64,000 nt of DNA from Eopsaltria australis (taxonomy: Eukaryota > Chordata > Aves > Passeriformes > Petroicidae), in NCBI GenBank assembly GCA_034509425.1, contig JAVTVJ010000220.1, positions 2,294,001-2,358,000 of the forward strand, given 5' to 3'. Below the pieces are notes generated by a model. It searched no databases, was not told the origin of the DNA, and saw only the letters and a list, made by a program, of their open reading frames with translations. Both the position numbers and the translations under genes were made by a program. This document shows positions 1-10,500 of this stretch, one piece after another; the first letter of the stretch is position 1; the number at the start of each line of letters is the position of its first letter.

Positions 1-1492
1 TGGTACCTAAGTGGTTTTCCAACACATCCCTTCTGCTTTAACTCTGATCAGCTGTTCTTTCACCACTCAGGGGAAAAGAAGAGGCAGGAAAGGATCTGAG
101 ATGTTCCAATCCTAAAGCCAGTCCATCTCACAGGTGTTCCTGAAGATCTGTGCTTCCATGAGCACTGAAAGAGCCTTGGCTTGGTCACACTGGGCTGCTT
201 TTCTCCTTGGGGAAGCACCAGAATAATGGGAAAGGAATAAGGAAGCTCAAAGAAGCAACACACACAGGTGGAAAGCCAGACCAGCAAGAGTGACTAAACT
301 TAAATGCTGTAATTCAGCCACTAACACTGGATTTCATACAGCTGAGAAGTTAACCAAATTAATTAACAATTAAATAGGTGGGGATGGAAAATATGCCCAG
401 TTTCTAAGAAGGAACTGAACATAACAATCCCAGATGTACACAGAGTGTATTAAACAAGCACTTAACAAAAAGAATCCAACTCCAAGGCAATTTTGCCAAA
501 GTCTCTTTAAGAAACAAATGTAAAAGTTCAAAGAGCTGTTATACAGACTGCTAAACTGAGAACAGCAAACACTTCCTTAATCTAGGATATTTGGCTGCTG
601 TTTCATTAAACTAAACAAAGCACTGGAACACAAGAATGCACCTGTATCACCTGTATTTCACTGCCAGCTGAGATAACTGGGTGATTTGCAATCCTGGGCT
701 TCAGAAACATCTTCCCACTTTTGATACGTGTAACAGACCCCACAACAGCACAAATGCTGAACAAATAAAGGTGAAACAAGTACTTTTGGTATTCAAAACC
801 TAAGAAAATTTATCTGGGAAGACCTATCCGAGAAACACTAAATTCGAGTTCTAACTTCTGTATGACAAGCCCATGTATAAGTCTTTATTGTCTGTGCAGT
901 TACACAACAGCTTTGCCATTTTAAGGCAGTCAGTATCCAACACTTTTAAAAGAGCCTGGGCTGACATTTTTAACTGCCAGAAACGATTTTTCCCTATTTT
1001 CTTGTCACAAAGCACCTACACCACATCTTCATGAGCAGCATTCCTCAAGCCCTATTTACCGACGGATTTCATTCTGGGTACATGGAAAAAAATCCTGAAA
1101 GATGAAACCTAGTTTGTAACGACCACATCAACCATTTAAAACTTCTGTTTCTACAGCTGACTTTAACTAATGGAGGCAAAAGGAAGGGACACGAGCTGAT
1201 AATTCCACTCTGAGAGGACAGCCCACATCTGAGGTATAACAGCGATTTTAGAAGCATTTTAACAGCAGAATTTAGAAGAGCAGCGTTGTGCGGTGCAGAG
1301 ATAACTCAGAAAAAACGATAACTCAAGAAGCACAGCTAGGATGCAGACGAGCACTGAGGATGTGGAGCTGCCCAGCACGGCGGCGGAGGCACAGCCGGGC
1401 CCGGGGGCTCAGGGGCTCGTTCCCCGGCCTGGCACCGGCTCCCTTCGGGCTGCCCCGGCTCCGGGGCCCCCGCGGCTCCTCCCGTCCCGCAC
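1..1492 (-). other. EIF3B: EIF3B intron 1 (partial)
   Basis: This is sequence downstream, on the minus strand, of the splice donor that ends EIF3B exon 1. The donor reads GAAG|GTGCGG on the minus strand, with its GT at 1492-1491. The stretch is AT-rich and I recognise no further exon or repeat in it. The short open frames at 60-287 and 1069-1257 have no recognisable protein character. The next EIF3B exons should lie beyond the left edge. Confidence 0.7.
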
Positions 1493-1961
1493 CTTCGTCG
1501 CTGATGTCGTCCACGAAGTCCTCGGGGTCGCTGAAGGAAATCTCATCCTCGGGCTCGGCCGGGGCGGCGGGCGCGGCCTCCCCGTTCTCCTGCGCCGCGC
1601 CGGGCTCGGCCTCGGCCGGCGACTCGGACTTGGGCTCCGCCGCGGGCTCGGCGCCGGGCTCAGAGCCGGGCTCGGCCTTCACGGGGCTCTGGCGGCCGGA
1701 CGGCGGCTGCGGCTCGGGCGGCTGCTCGGGCTCCTCGGCGGCGGCGGCCGGCGGCGGCTCGGGGGGCCCCGGCGACGCCTCGGACTCGCCTCCTCCTTCC
1801 TCCTCCTCATCTTCCTTCTCATCCTCCTCCTGCTCCTCCCGCTGCTGCTGCTGCGGCGGCTCGGCGGGCGGCGGGGGCGCGTCCGTGTGCTCGGGCTCCT
1901 CGGCGGGGCCCTGCGCGCCGGGCGGCGCGGCGGCCGCGGGGCTCTCCTCGGTGTCCTGCAT
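1493..1961 (-). CDS. EIF3B: eIF3 subunit B, first coding exon (partial gene)
   Basis: The product is a core scaffold subunit of translation initiation factor eIF3 and acts in the cytoplasm on the 40S ribosome. Only the disordered N-terminal tail is present, about 156 residues. It starts MQDTEESPAAAAPP, continues through Pro/Glu/Ala-rich low complexity with a short Gln run and an acidic Glu/Asp block, and ends in EISFSDPEDFVDDISDE. That last segment is the conserved stretch just before the RRM domain; human EIF3B has a nearly identical FSDPEDFVDD segment. The start ATG is at 1961-1959. The exon ends at 1493 after one base of a split codon, before a GT donor. The RRM and beta-propeller lie outside the window. 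The gene diverges from SNX8. Confidence 0.93.
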
Positions 1962-2880
1962 GGGGCGGCGGCGGTGCCGGGGGCCGGGTGCGGTGCCCGG
2001 GGCTCGGTGTGCGGGTGTCGGGGCGGTGCCGGTGCCCGGGGCTCGCTGCGGGGTCCCGGTGCCGGTGTCGGTGTCGGTGCCGGTCCCGTCCGGAGCGCGG
2101 CGGGGAAAGGCGGGGGAGGGGCGGGGCGGCTCCTACGGCCGGGCCATGTGCGCCAGGCCCAGCGGCCCGCGCGCGCCGGCGCCTACCAACGCCCGCGGGC
2201 GGCAGGGGGGATGCCTGTCCCCGCCGCCGCTCCCGCCCGCCGCCGCCTTCTCTGCCCTCAGCGCACGGGCGATTCCGCCGCCTTTGCCACCCCTGGCTCG
2301 CTCACACAGCGGCGGCTTCTCCACCTTCCACCCCACCGCACGCCTGGTACCCCTATTTCCTGACTGCTGTGGTTAAGCCCAAGATGGCGCCGCCTTCCAT
2401 TCTACTGAGGTGGGGTCCGGCCGAACCATTTTTCGGGGGGCGCCGTGACATTTAACTGCGCTGACGCCCGGTGAAACCTCCCTGTGTGCGCGGCCGCTGA
2501 GCGCATTTCGCTGCCCAGCGCTGGGCAGGCGGTGACAGGACAATGCCATGGTGCCAGGACAGCGCAATGGCGCCAAACTCGCCCAACTTCCCCCCTACAG
2601 TTTCCACCGCGGATTCGCCCGAAAGCTGCCGGCGCGCGCGCGGGCGCTACCAAGCTGGTGCAGAGGGGGAGGCGCGCGGTGCTGCGCTGACATCGGCGCG
2701 GTTGTGCCCGGGCGCGGCGAGGGCGGCGGGTCAGCGCTCCCCCCGCGGCGGCGGGGCCGGGTGGTACGGCCCGGCGGGAGCGCCACATCAGCCGGGCGGG
2801 ACGGCAGCGCCGCTGCTGAGGGGGCGCCGGCCGCGGCCGGGGCTGGGCGGCTTCCGAGCGCTGCTTTAGTCCCACCATGA
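1962..2880 (-). promoter_or_regulatory. EIF3B: EIF3B CpG-island promoter and 5' UTR
   Basis: Very GC- and CpG-rich DNA runs from within exon 1 (from about 1370) to about 2880. It should hold the 5' UTR and core promoter of EIF3B. A motif close to the YY1 element, AAGATGGCGCC, lies near 2382-2392. A second GC peak covers about 2590-2870, separated from the first by a less GC-rich stretch near 2340-2480, so a second or divergent start site is possible. The exact transcription start cannot be read from sequence alone. Open frames here on both strands are by-products of GC richness. Confidence 0.7.
1985..2095. repeat. GC-rich short repeats in EIF3B 5' flank
   Basis: A 15-base unit, GGTGCCCGGGGCTCG, occurs twice, near 1991-2005 and 2031-2045. 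It is followed by GGTGTCGGTGTCGGTGCCGGT, written here as about four six-base units of GGTGYC type near 2060-2085. The array looks like a small slippage-prone minisatellite inside the promoter or 5' UTR. Confidence 0.6.
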
Positions 2881-4589
2881 GCTTTGTGGGTTTTAAATAA
2901 CATTTTTCGTGAGGTACAAGGTGATAGTGGCCATGCTGCGGCACCTCTGCCTGCCCCGGTTGGCGAGAGAAGCCTTCAAGGCCCGGTGACCTCCTAGTGC
3001 AGTCGGACGCGCAGGACAGTGATCTGAGGGGTCACCGTGCACGGTCCTGGCGTTTTAGCGTGATTTTTAAATGGTTTCTGAAGTGGTGAAGTTCCCCTCT
3101 CTCACGCTGACTACTGACATGACTGACCTGAGAGACCTGAGCCCTCATTATCGATTAAAGCACCGCATTCTGTGCCGGGCACCTCAGGCTGATGAAGAAT
3201 ACGTGAAGTGTGACTTTTGTCAGTGTATATGCTAATACAGAATATTCAGAGTGGCTCTGAGGACTTAGAATTTGCCTCGGGTACCATCTTGAGGTGACAA
3301 TTTTAGAAGAAAAAGATCTCGAGAAATGGCTCATCTCATGGTTCAAACTTAGAGAAGAACACTTGCATTTTGAGCAGGATTTCTGATTATTTTTTTTATT
3401 CCAATACTTTCAATCAGTCATCAAAACAGACCATACCAGCATTTAAAAAAAATAATTAAAAAAAGCAGAGCAGGAACTGTACATGGCATTTTAAAACTAG
3501 ATCTTGTCTTAGACTGCAGCATCTTTCATGTTTTGACAAACTCCTGAGGGCAGATGTTTAAGACACCAAGGCAGGCGCTCCAGGTGTGTAATTTCTCAGG
3601 GAGTCACACGATGGCATCCGAGCTCCACTCCAATCCCACTGGCTGTGTCCCTTCCCTGCCGAAGGCAGCTCGGATGAATGGAAACGATGACTGGCGCTTG
3701 GAGCAGCAGTTTTTTCCCCTCGTTAAACCATGGTAGCTGAGCAGGCTCTGAGTTCCCGGTCAGCACCAGCACTGACGCTCGAAAGCGAACACAAAGTGCT
3801 GTTTCCTGCCTTCGCAAACGGATTTTTCCAGCGGTGAGGCAGGACACGGCTGCTGCTCAGTCCATGGTCCCAGCTGGGTCCTCAGTATTCCACGGCTCTT
3901 CCAGGGGTGTGGATGAGGTCTGTGCTGCTTTTGTTTCACCGCTCCCGCAATGGTCTGTATTGTTGGAATGTGCAATTTCTGCAATTGCTCTTCTTCCTGT
4001 TTGCACTTTTTACACTCACTTTGGTCAAACAGTGGAGCTGAACGCTGCATTCTCCTTTCCCTGACATTGCACGGGCTGCTCTTTGCACTTTCCTGTACTT
4101 TTCAGCGACTTTTGATTTATCTGCTCTTCCTTCCTTCCTTCCTTCCTTCCTGCTTTCTCTGTTGAAATTTCCCCTCAGTCCCTGTCCTATCTCACTGCTG
4201 TTCTTTTTTCTTCCAGCCCTTACTCAGCAATCTGAGGGAGAGTGGAACAGCTTTTAAACCCAGAGATTTTGCTACTGGCAGCTGAAGCCTGTTCCTTTAA
4301 GTATTCCACATGCAAAACTCCTAATCAATGGGAAATTTGGGGGAAGAAGTCTAGCAGGAATGGCTTTTTATAACACAACTCTCCAACCAGCAGTGCCTCA
4401 TGAATTTTATTGTGTGCAGGTGATCTGAGAATAGTGAAGCTGACAGCTCTGTTTCCTAAACTGAATTCTGAAGAAGTAAGCAAGTTCTTGTATGAAATTT
4501 CATCTAATCCTGACAGGACGTGCCCAGAATGACACATTGTGAGGCAGAGCCTTGGGTAGGGACCTATTTCTGCTGGCTTTTGACATCTG
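2881..4589. other. Intergenic region between EIF3B and SNX8, left part
   Basis: I recognise no gene here. A pure TTCC tetranucleotide run lies near 4125-4151. The short open frames, for example 3554-3736 and 3760-4050, lack protein character and have no splice context. Confidence 0.5.
4125..4151 (+). repeat. (TTCC)n microsatellite
   Basis: About six to seven uninterrupted TTCC units are seen directly in the sequence, in intergenic DNA. Confidence 0.9.
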
Positions 4590-5118
4590 GAGCCTGCTGG
4601 TGCAGCCTCTCTGCCCCGCTCTGGTGACACCCAGCTGGAGTCCTGCATCCAGCCCTGGGGTCCCAGCACAGGAAGGACAGGGACCTCTTGGAACAAGTCC
4701 AGAGGAGGCCACTGAGATGATCAGAGGGATGGAGCAGCTCTTCTGGAGGAAAGGCTGAGAGAATTGGGATTGTTCAGCCTGGAGAAGGCATCGGGCTGAC
4801 CTAATTGTGGCCTTTCAGTACCTGAGGGGAGCCTGCAGGAAAGATAGAGAGAGACTACTTACAAGGGGCAATGGCTTTAAATTGAAAGAGGTTTAGATTG
4901 GATATTAGGAAAAAATTCTACCTTGTGAGGGTGCTGAGTGCCTGGCACAGGATGCCCAGAGAAGCTGTGGCTGCCCCTGGATCCCTGGAAGTGTCCAAGG
5001 CCAGGCTGGATGGACTTGGAGCAAACTGGGATAGGGGAAGGTGTCCCTGCCCACAGAACAGGGCTGTAACAAGATGATCTTTAAGGTCCTTTCCAACCCA
5101 AACCATTCTGTGATTCTA
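4590..5118 (+). mobile_element. CR1 LINE 3' fragment
   Basis: This is a 5'-truncated chicken-repeat-1 LINE in plus orientation. It contains the standard CR1 3' segments in order: GTCCAGAGGAGGCCACTGAG, GGCTGAGAGAATTGGG, TTGTTCAGCCTGGAGAAG, TAGATTGGATATTAGGAA, CCCAGAGAAGCTGTGG, and the tail GGTCCTTTCCAACCCAAACC followed by ATTCTGTGATTCT. 5' truncation with the 3' end intact is usual for CR1. The open frames inside it are remnants or chance. Confidence 0.92.
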
Positions 5119-6294
5119 GGACACATGCCTTTTTTTCTTTAGTGTTTATTGTTTCTTTATGCTCAAGGTTTTCCAGAAGCTTTTGCTGCAGTTACAGCAA
5201 GTACAGAAGTGTTCAATAACTCACGTCAAGCAGACTCACTCTGGCCCTGTTCAGAAATGATTTCTGCAATTGAATTATTTTTCACAGTATTTTTCTTCAA
5301 GACTCCGAAGCGATCTTCAGATGAGATTATCTTATTTATACCAAATAAATAGTTATGCTATTAGCTTAAGTACAGACCAATCAAAAATCTATAGCTAAAT
5401 GAGAACATGTTGATTCCTCCATTCATTTTCTCCAAAAATGCTATATCGGCGAAAAATCCTGTGGCGCTCAGAAGTGCTGAGCATGCAGAACTCTGCTCGG
5501 CTGCTGTACAAACATGATTTGAAGGGCCTCTCAGCTTAAATAATGCCATGCTTTCTAAATTTTATACACAGCTCTCATCTGCACCCACGCTCATGGGGAC
5601 TGAGCTGAAATAGCACTGAGGGAGGAGGAAAAGGAGAATCACTCCGCTCATTCACGTCTTTGTAGCAGCACAAAAACTTTCCAAGGGGAGCACTGTGGTC
5701 ACAGGTACCCTTGAAATAATTCTCAGTTCATAATTTTTTGCTTTAGTTCTCTCTGCATACAGTGGAGGTGACTATTTAGGTTCCCATGGTTAAGAAATAT
5801 CAGGAACATTAATCAGGGAATGCATCCAATATTTTGGACATTGAAAACACAAAGCATTATTATGGATTGTAACATCTCAATCTGGAGGTCCAGAATCTAT
5901 CAAGATTTTTTTTGTGTCTGATGGTGTTTTCAGGAAAATCACTATATAAAACATGTGCCTTTTTTCACCACTGTCAACCATATCATTCCTGACTAATAAA
6001 GTACAGGAAATGGGAAGAAAATCACTAATAAAATGAGAGGTGATAATACATGCAGTTATTTTTATGCAGTTTTGGAAAGTATATTTGCATTTCAAATGTT
6101 CATATTTCTGTGTTTTTCTGAATAGCTTAGTGTTCATTTCTACCACATTTACCAAAAAATCCAGGTGCATGCAAAATATACAAAATTATTGAGCATAGGA
6201 AACTTGATTAATTGCCTAGATGGCAGCAGAAACGCCATGGGAAAAGGAACTCAGTTAAAGAACATACACCAAAATTGACTTGGAGTAATTCGTC
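5119..6294. other. Intergenic DNA between two CR1 fragments
   Basis: This stretch is AT-rich. I see no gene, RNA or clear repeat. The open frame at 5877-6170 on the minus strand has no recognisable features. Confidence 0.5.
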
Positions 6295-6562
6295 TGATGA
6301 GAGGGCACAGTCTCAAGCTGTGCCAGGGGAGGTTTAGGTTGGACATCAGGAGGGATTTCTTGACAGAAGGGGTGATCAGACATTGGAATGGGCTGTCAGG
6401 GAGATGGGGGAGCCACCGTTCCTGGAGGTCTTTTAAGGACAGAGTGGACGTGGCACTCAGTGCCATGGTCTGGGTGACCAGGTGGTGTTCGGTCATAGCT
6501 TGGACTCGATGATTTCCGAGCTCTTTTCCAACCCAACTGATTCCGTGATTGTGTGACTGGAA
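6295..6562 (+). mobile_element. CR1 LINE 3' fragment
   Basis: A second plus-oriented CR1 end. Diagnostic blocks are GCCAGGGGAGGTTTAGGTTG, GACATCAGGAGGGATTTCTT, ATTGGAATGGGCTGTCAGGG and TTCCTGGAGGTCTTTTAAGG, then a tail with CTCTTTTCCAACCCAACTG and ATTCCGTGATTGTG. It belongs to a different CR1 subgroup from the copy at 4590, because the 3' UTR text differs. Confidence 0.9.
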
Positions 6563-6729
6563 ACCCCAAGTACAGCCTCAACAGTTTTCGTAGCGCACAA
6601 GAAAGCCTCCCTGAAGTTCACAACAACCATCCCTTTCAGATTTCAAAAAAAATAAAGCAGTTATATTTCGGAATAATCCCGTATTAAGCCCATGAGCCGA
6701 TCACTTCTTACACGCTTTAAGATATTTGA

Positions 6730-7560
6730 GAGATGTGTTATTAATGCCGAAGCGGCTCAGAGGCGCTCGGAGCGATCCCGTCAGCGGCGGGGACGGCTCG
6801 CTGCCCCTGCCGGAGCCTGTCCGAGCGCGCCGCACGCTGCGCGGAGCCCAGAGCCGGGGGCGCTGCCTGAGCGGGGCCACGGCCGCGCAGCGCAGCGCTG
6901 CAATCGGACACGTCCCGCGGAGCAGGGCCCGGGCGGAGCCACCGCGCCGCGGGCACCGCGCCCCCCGCGCCCCTCGCCCCCGACCCCGCGGGAGGCGGCT
7001 CTGCCCGCCCGCCCCGCCCGCGCTGACAGGCGGGCGCTGCGGAGGAAGGGGAGGGCGGCCGCCCCGGCCTCACATGACCGCGGCCGCGATGGACGGCGAG
7101 CCGCCCGCGGGCACGGCGGGCGCGGGCACGGCCGCAGGTACGAGGGGATGCGGGTGGCGGGGCCGCTCGGCGCAGCCGCGCCCGCCGTGCGCTGCCGGCC
7201 CGGGGAGCGGACGGGGCTCCGCGCCGGGGTCGGGGCCGCGCTCCCCGCCAAAACCTGCGGGGAAGCGCTGCCGCCTTCCCCTCTTCCCCCCGGGGCAGCG
7301 GGACCCCGCTGGCCCCGGCCGGCCCGGTGGCTGCCGTTCGGGGGTGGCGGAGGACCCTCCCCGTGCCGAGGTGCGGGGGGAAGGAGCGGCAGCGCTGGCG
7401 GCGCCCGGGCCGCTGGGGTTACCTGCCCGGCAGGGCGGCGGGAGGTCACCCCGATGGCCGCAGGCGGTCAGCTCCCCGCGGCCCTTCTGCGGGGCTGGAC
7501 GCGGGCACGGGGCGCGGTCCACAGCTTCTCCCGTGGGGAGTCACGCGGCCGAGCGCTCCC
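6730..7560 (+). promoter_or_regulatory. SNX8: SNX8 CpG-island promoter
   Basis: A strong CpG island begins abruptly near 6740, covers the first coding exon at 7074-7137 and continues into intron 1 to about 7560. The SNX8 5' UTR and transcription start should lie in roughly 6780-7073. The overlapping long open frames at 6692-7771 are GC-driven and are not separate genes. Confidence 0.75.
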
Positions 7561-10500
7561 TGCGTGCTGGACAGACTTTATCCGTGCCTGCTCCCCGCCC
7601 GCCGAGGTGGACTCGGGGCAGAGCTGGCGCGGGCCACTCCGCAGCGGGTCAGTGGGCAGCGGCACGGACAGTCCCTGTGTCCCTCCGAGCCGAGCCAGCC
7701 GCACATCCAGCGGGGAAGGCACCAGCTCCAAACGCTGGAGTTTAAGGAGCGTGCAGCTGGGTCTGGGATGAAGGAACTTGTAGCCAAATACTGCCAGCGC
7801 TTGTTGCGAAATGGGAGATGGAGGGAGCTCCTGGGTGAGCTGAGGGAATAGCATGTTAGACTCCTTAACAGTTAAACTGAAGGAAACTTTTAGAGGGTTC
7901 TCTAAAGTTCTCTTTGAAGTGGCTGAAGTGCTGCTCTGTGTATAGTTGTTTTCTTTTTTTGTTGTTTTTTTTTTTTTTTTGCTCAGTTTGGAAGGAAAAA
8001 TGAGTAGGTAAGCTTAATGTGGGGAAAAATGGCTTGATTGGATTATATTCAAGATCCACTATGAGTTTGCTCTTGTTAGGCCTGTGATGCTCCTGATGCA
8101 GATAATGCTTATAAATAAATTATTTTGGAATATTTCTGTCCAGGACTGATGTAACATATTGAGCAGCAGCCATTGTGGAAAAAATGTCCTACTGTACCAA
8201 AGAGAGAGCTTGCTCAGGTATGTCTGTTATGGATTTACCATCTGCTTCAGGAGCCTTATAGAGATAAAACAGTTGTCTCCAAGTGGAGTATTCTTGAACT
8301 GATTAACTTCTGGTGATGGTGCTTCTGTACCTTTCTGATCTACTGAGCATTCTTTAGAAAACTTGGTTTTCTTTGGCAAAGATTTTATGATGAACACTGA
8401 GAGAGGGTATATAATGATTTTGGCTAAAGAAAAATAATGCTGTGAATGCTGCAATATGTTTATTTCTAGCATAATGATGCAGGTTCAGAGATCTTTGAAG
8501 TTTCACACCCATATAAAATTTTTTTTTTAGGAGACCAGCAGCTTGGCAGTGAAAATTTTGGGAGAATTGAGATATCCAGAGTAATGGAGATTCCTGATAG
8601 GCATCATTAATGCCCCCTGATGAGAGCACATAGAAATGCTGTCTTTTTGATTTAGCAGAGTTCAAAGTACTTTAATAAAATCGAAGAGAAAATATAAAAG
8701 GATAATGTCCAATATGTTGAAGTCAATTTTGCAGAGTGGCTTTTATTGACTTTTTTTTTCTTTTACTCCCATGTGAGTCTGTTTTGCAAGGATTGCAGGG
8801 AGCTAATCCAGGTGTGTTGGCTGTGTAGGGAGTGTGTTGTCTCTTTTTCTCCTGATGGCAAACCTGTAACTGTGTGTGCAACCTGTGGGAGGGCTGTACA
8901 GGTTACAGACAGCATCATTTGCACATGACCACTGATTTCCCCCAGAGTCTTCAAGCTTTATGGGTTGGTGCAGGTTGATGGAGAAAAATTTACCAGTTCC
9001 AGACGTGGAATTGGTACAAAAGGAGGAGAGCTTTAATGATTGCTTTCCAAGAGGATTTGGGATGTGAATGAGCTTGTTCTAGCTATAAAATGTGTGAAAA
9101 GACCCTTGGGAGGCTGCAGTGTCTGGAGTGGCAATGCCATTTTTTAATGCTTAAATGCAAACTTTTCCCCAGTGAAATCAGGAGGATGAGAAATGTGTAA
9201 GGAAGATGAGAAGCAAAACAAAGATAAACTATTTCTTTTTGTGGGATATTCTTGACCTCTGTGAGGACAGTTGGTTGTGGAAACTTGCCAGTTTTGTAGT
9301 CAGGCTAAAATGTCCTTGTGAAAGTTTCCCGGAGTGGTTGTTTGGGTTATTCCTTGCTGGGTTACATTTTTGGGTGTGAATTTTTACACTTTCAAGCTCT
9401 TCGTGAGAAACGATAGCTTAGCAGTCATCCACTGAGTGCTGGGAACTGGCCCTAGTGAGCTTTTGACTTTTTGTCTCTGTAATCTTTGGGCACATTCCTC
9501 GATGGATTTTTTCTCTGCTAATCCTGTTATTTCTTCAAAGTAGCTGCATCTCACTTTATTGTGTTTGCTACAGCCGGGGACTGTGGCTCATGGCTGACTT
9601 GTGAATGGAATGTGTCCCTTGCATTGCCAGGCTTGGGAAATCAGATGAATCAGTTGATGATCTAAACAGCAGAGCTGAAAGAACAGGGAGCTGGGCTTAA
9701 GGTTATTTCTTTACACACTGTAAATATGTGTGACATGGGGAGGAGATAAGTTGGTGTTGGAGTTTTTTTTCTGCTGGAGTATGGGATTGTGGAAGTTTGA
9801 GAAGCAGTTGGAGGCCTACAGCTGTAGGGGACTGCAGAAATTCATGTGCTTTGTAAATATTACTAAATAAAGGTTAAATAGCCTCACCTATTTTTGAGTT
9901 GTGGCATAACTTCTCTGTTTCGTCTCTAGGAGCACCAAGTGCTGAGTAACAATTTTAAACTTAGTTGGAAAAAATCCCAACCAACCACCAAAACCCCCCC
10001 AAACCAAAACCAAACTGCCCGCAACACCTCAAAAACAAAGGGAAATATAAAAACCCAACCCAAGAAAAAAACCCCAGAAAATCCAGACTAACTAGTGCAG
10101 GGTTCATACTTGACATCTGCACTGAGAAAGTTGTGGTGGTGGTGTTTTGGTTTTTTGTTTAAGGAGAAAAACAAAATGTTGGAGCCTGTTTCCTAGCATC
10201 TAATTTTATGATAGTGTGTGTGCTATTTTATCTCGTTTTGGCATTGGGTGGCTTGTATTTACAAGGGAATTGCTGGGAAGGAGAAAGAAGGAGACTCTTA
10301 ATTAGAGTGAAGCTAAAAACTTTTCTTGTACCCAGTAAGAAATACAGACCTGCCTTCCATGTTGAGCACATGGCTGTGCAGCATTTAGCGTTCTTAGACT
10401 GATTCTTTTGCTTTTCTCCTTTTTAAATAAAAATTGCGTGGTTTTAAATTCTTCAAAACAACCCAAACAAATTGTATGCAGTTGTCTCAAAAAATATGTA

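Noticed and set aside
1288..2376. Long plus-strand open frames over the EIF3B promoter (up to 362 aa)
   Set aside because: They are antisense to EIF3B exon 1, made of Gly/Ser/Arg/Pro low complexity, and explained by lack of stops in GC-rich DNA.
6692..7771. Overlapping long open frames (up to 359 aa) on both strands at the SNX8 promoter
   Set aside because: CpG-island artefacts; only the 21-codon start of SNX8 at 7074-7137 fits splicing and homology.
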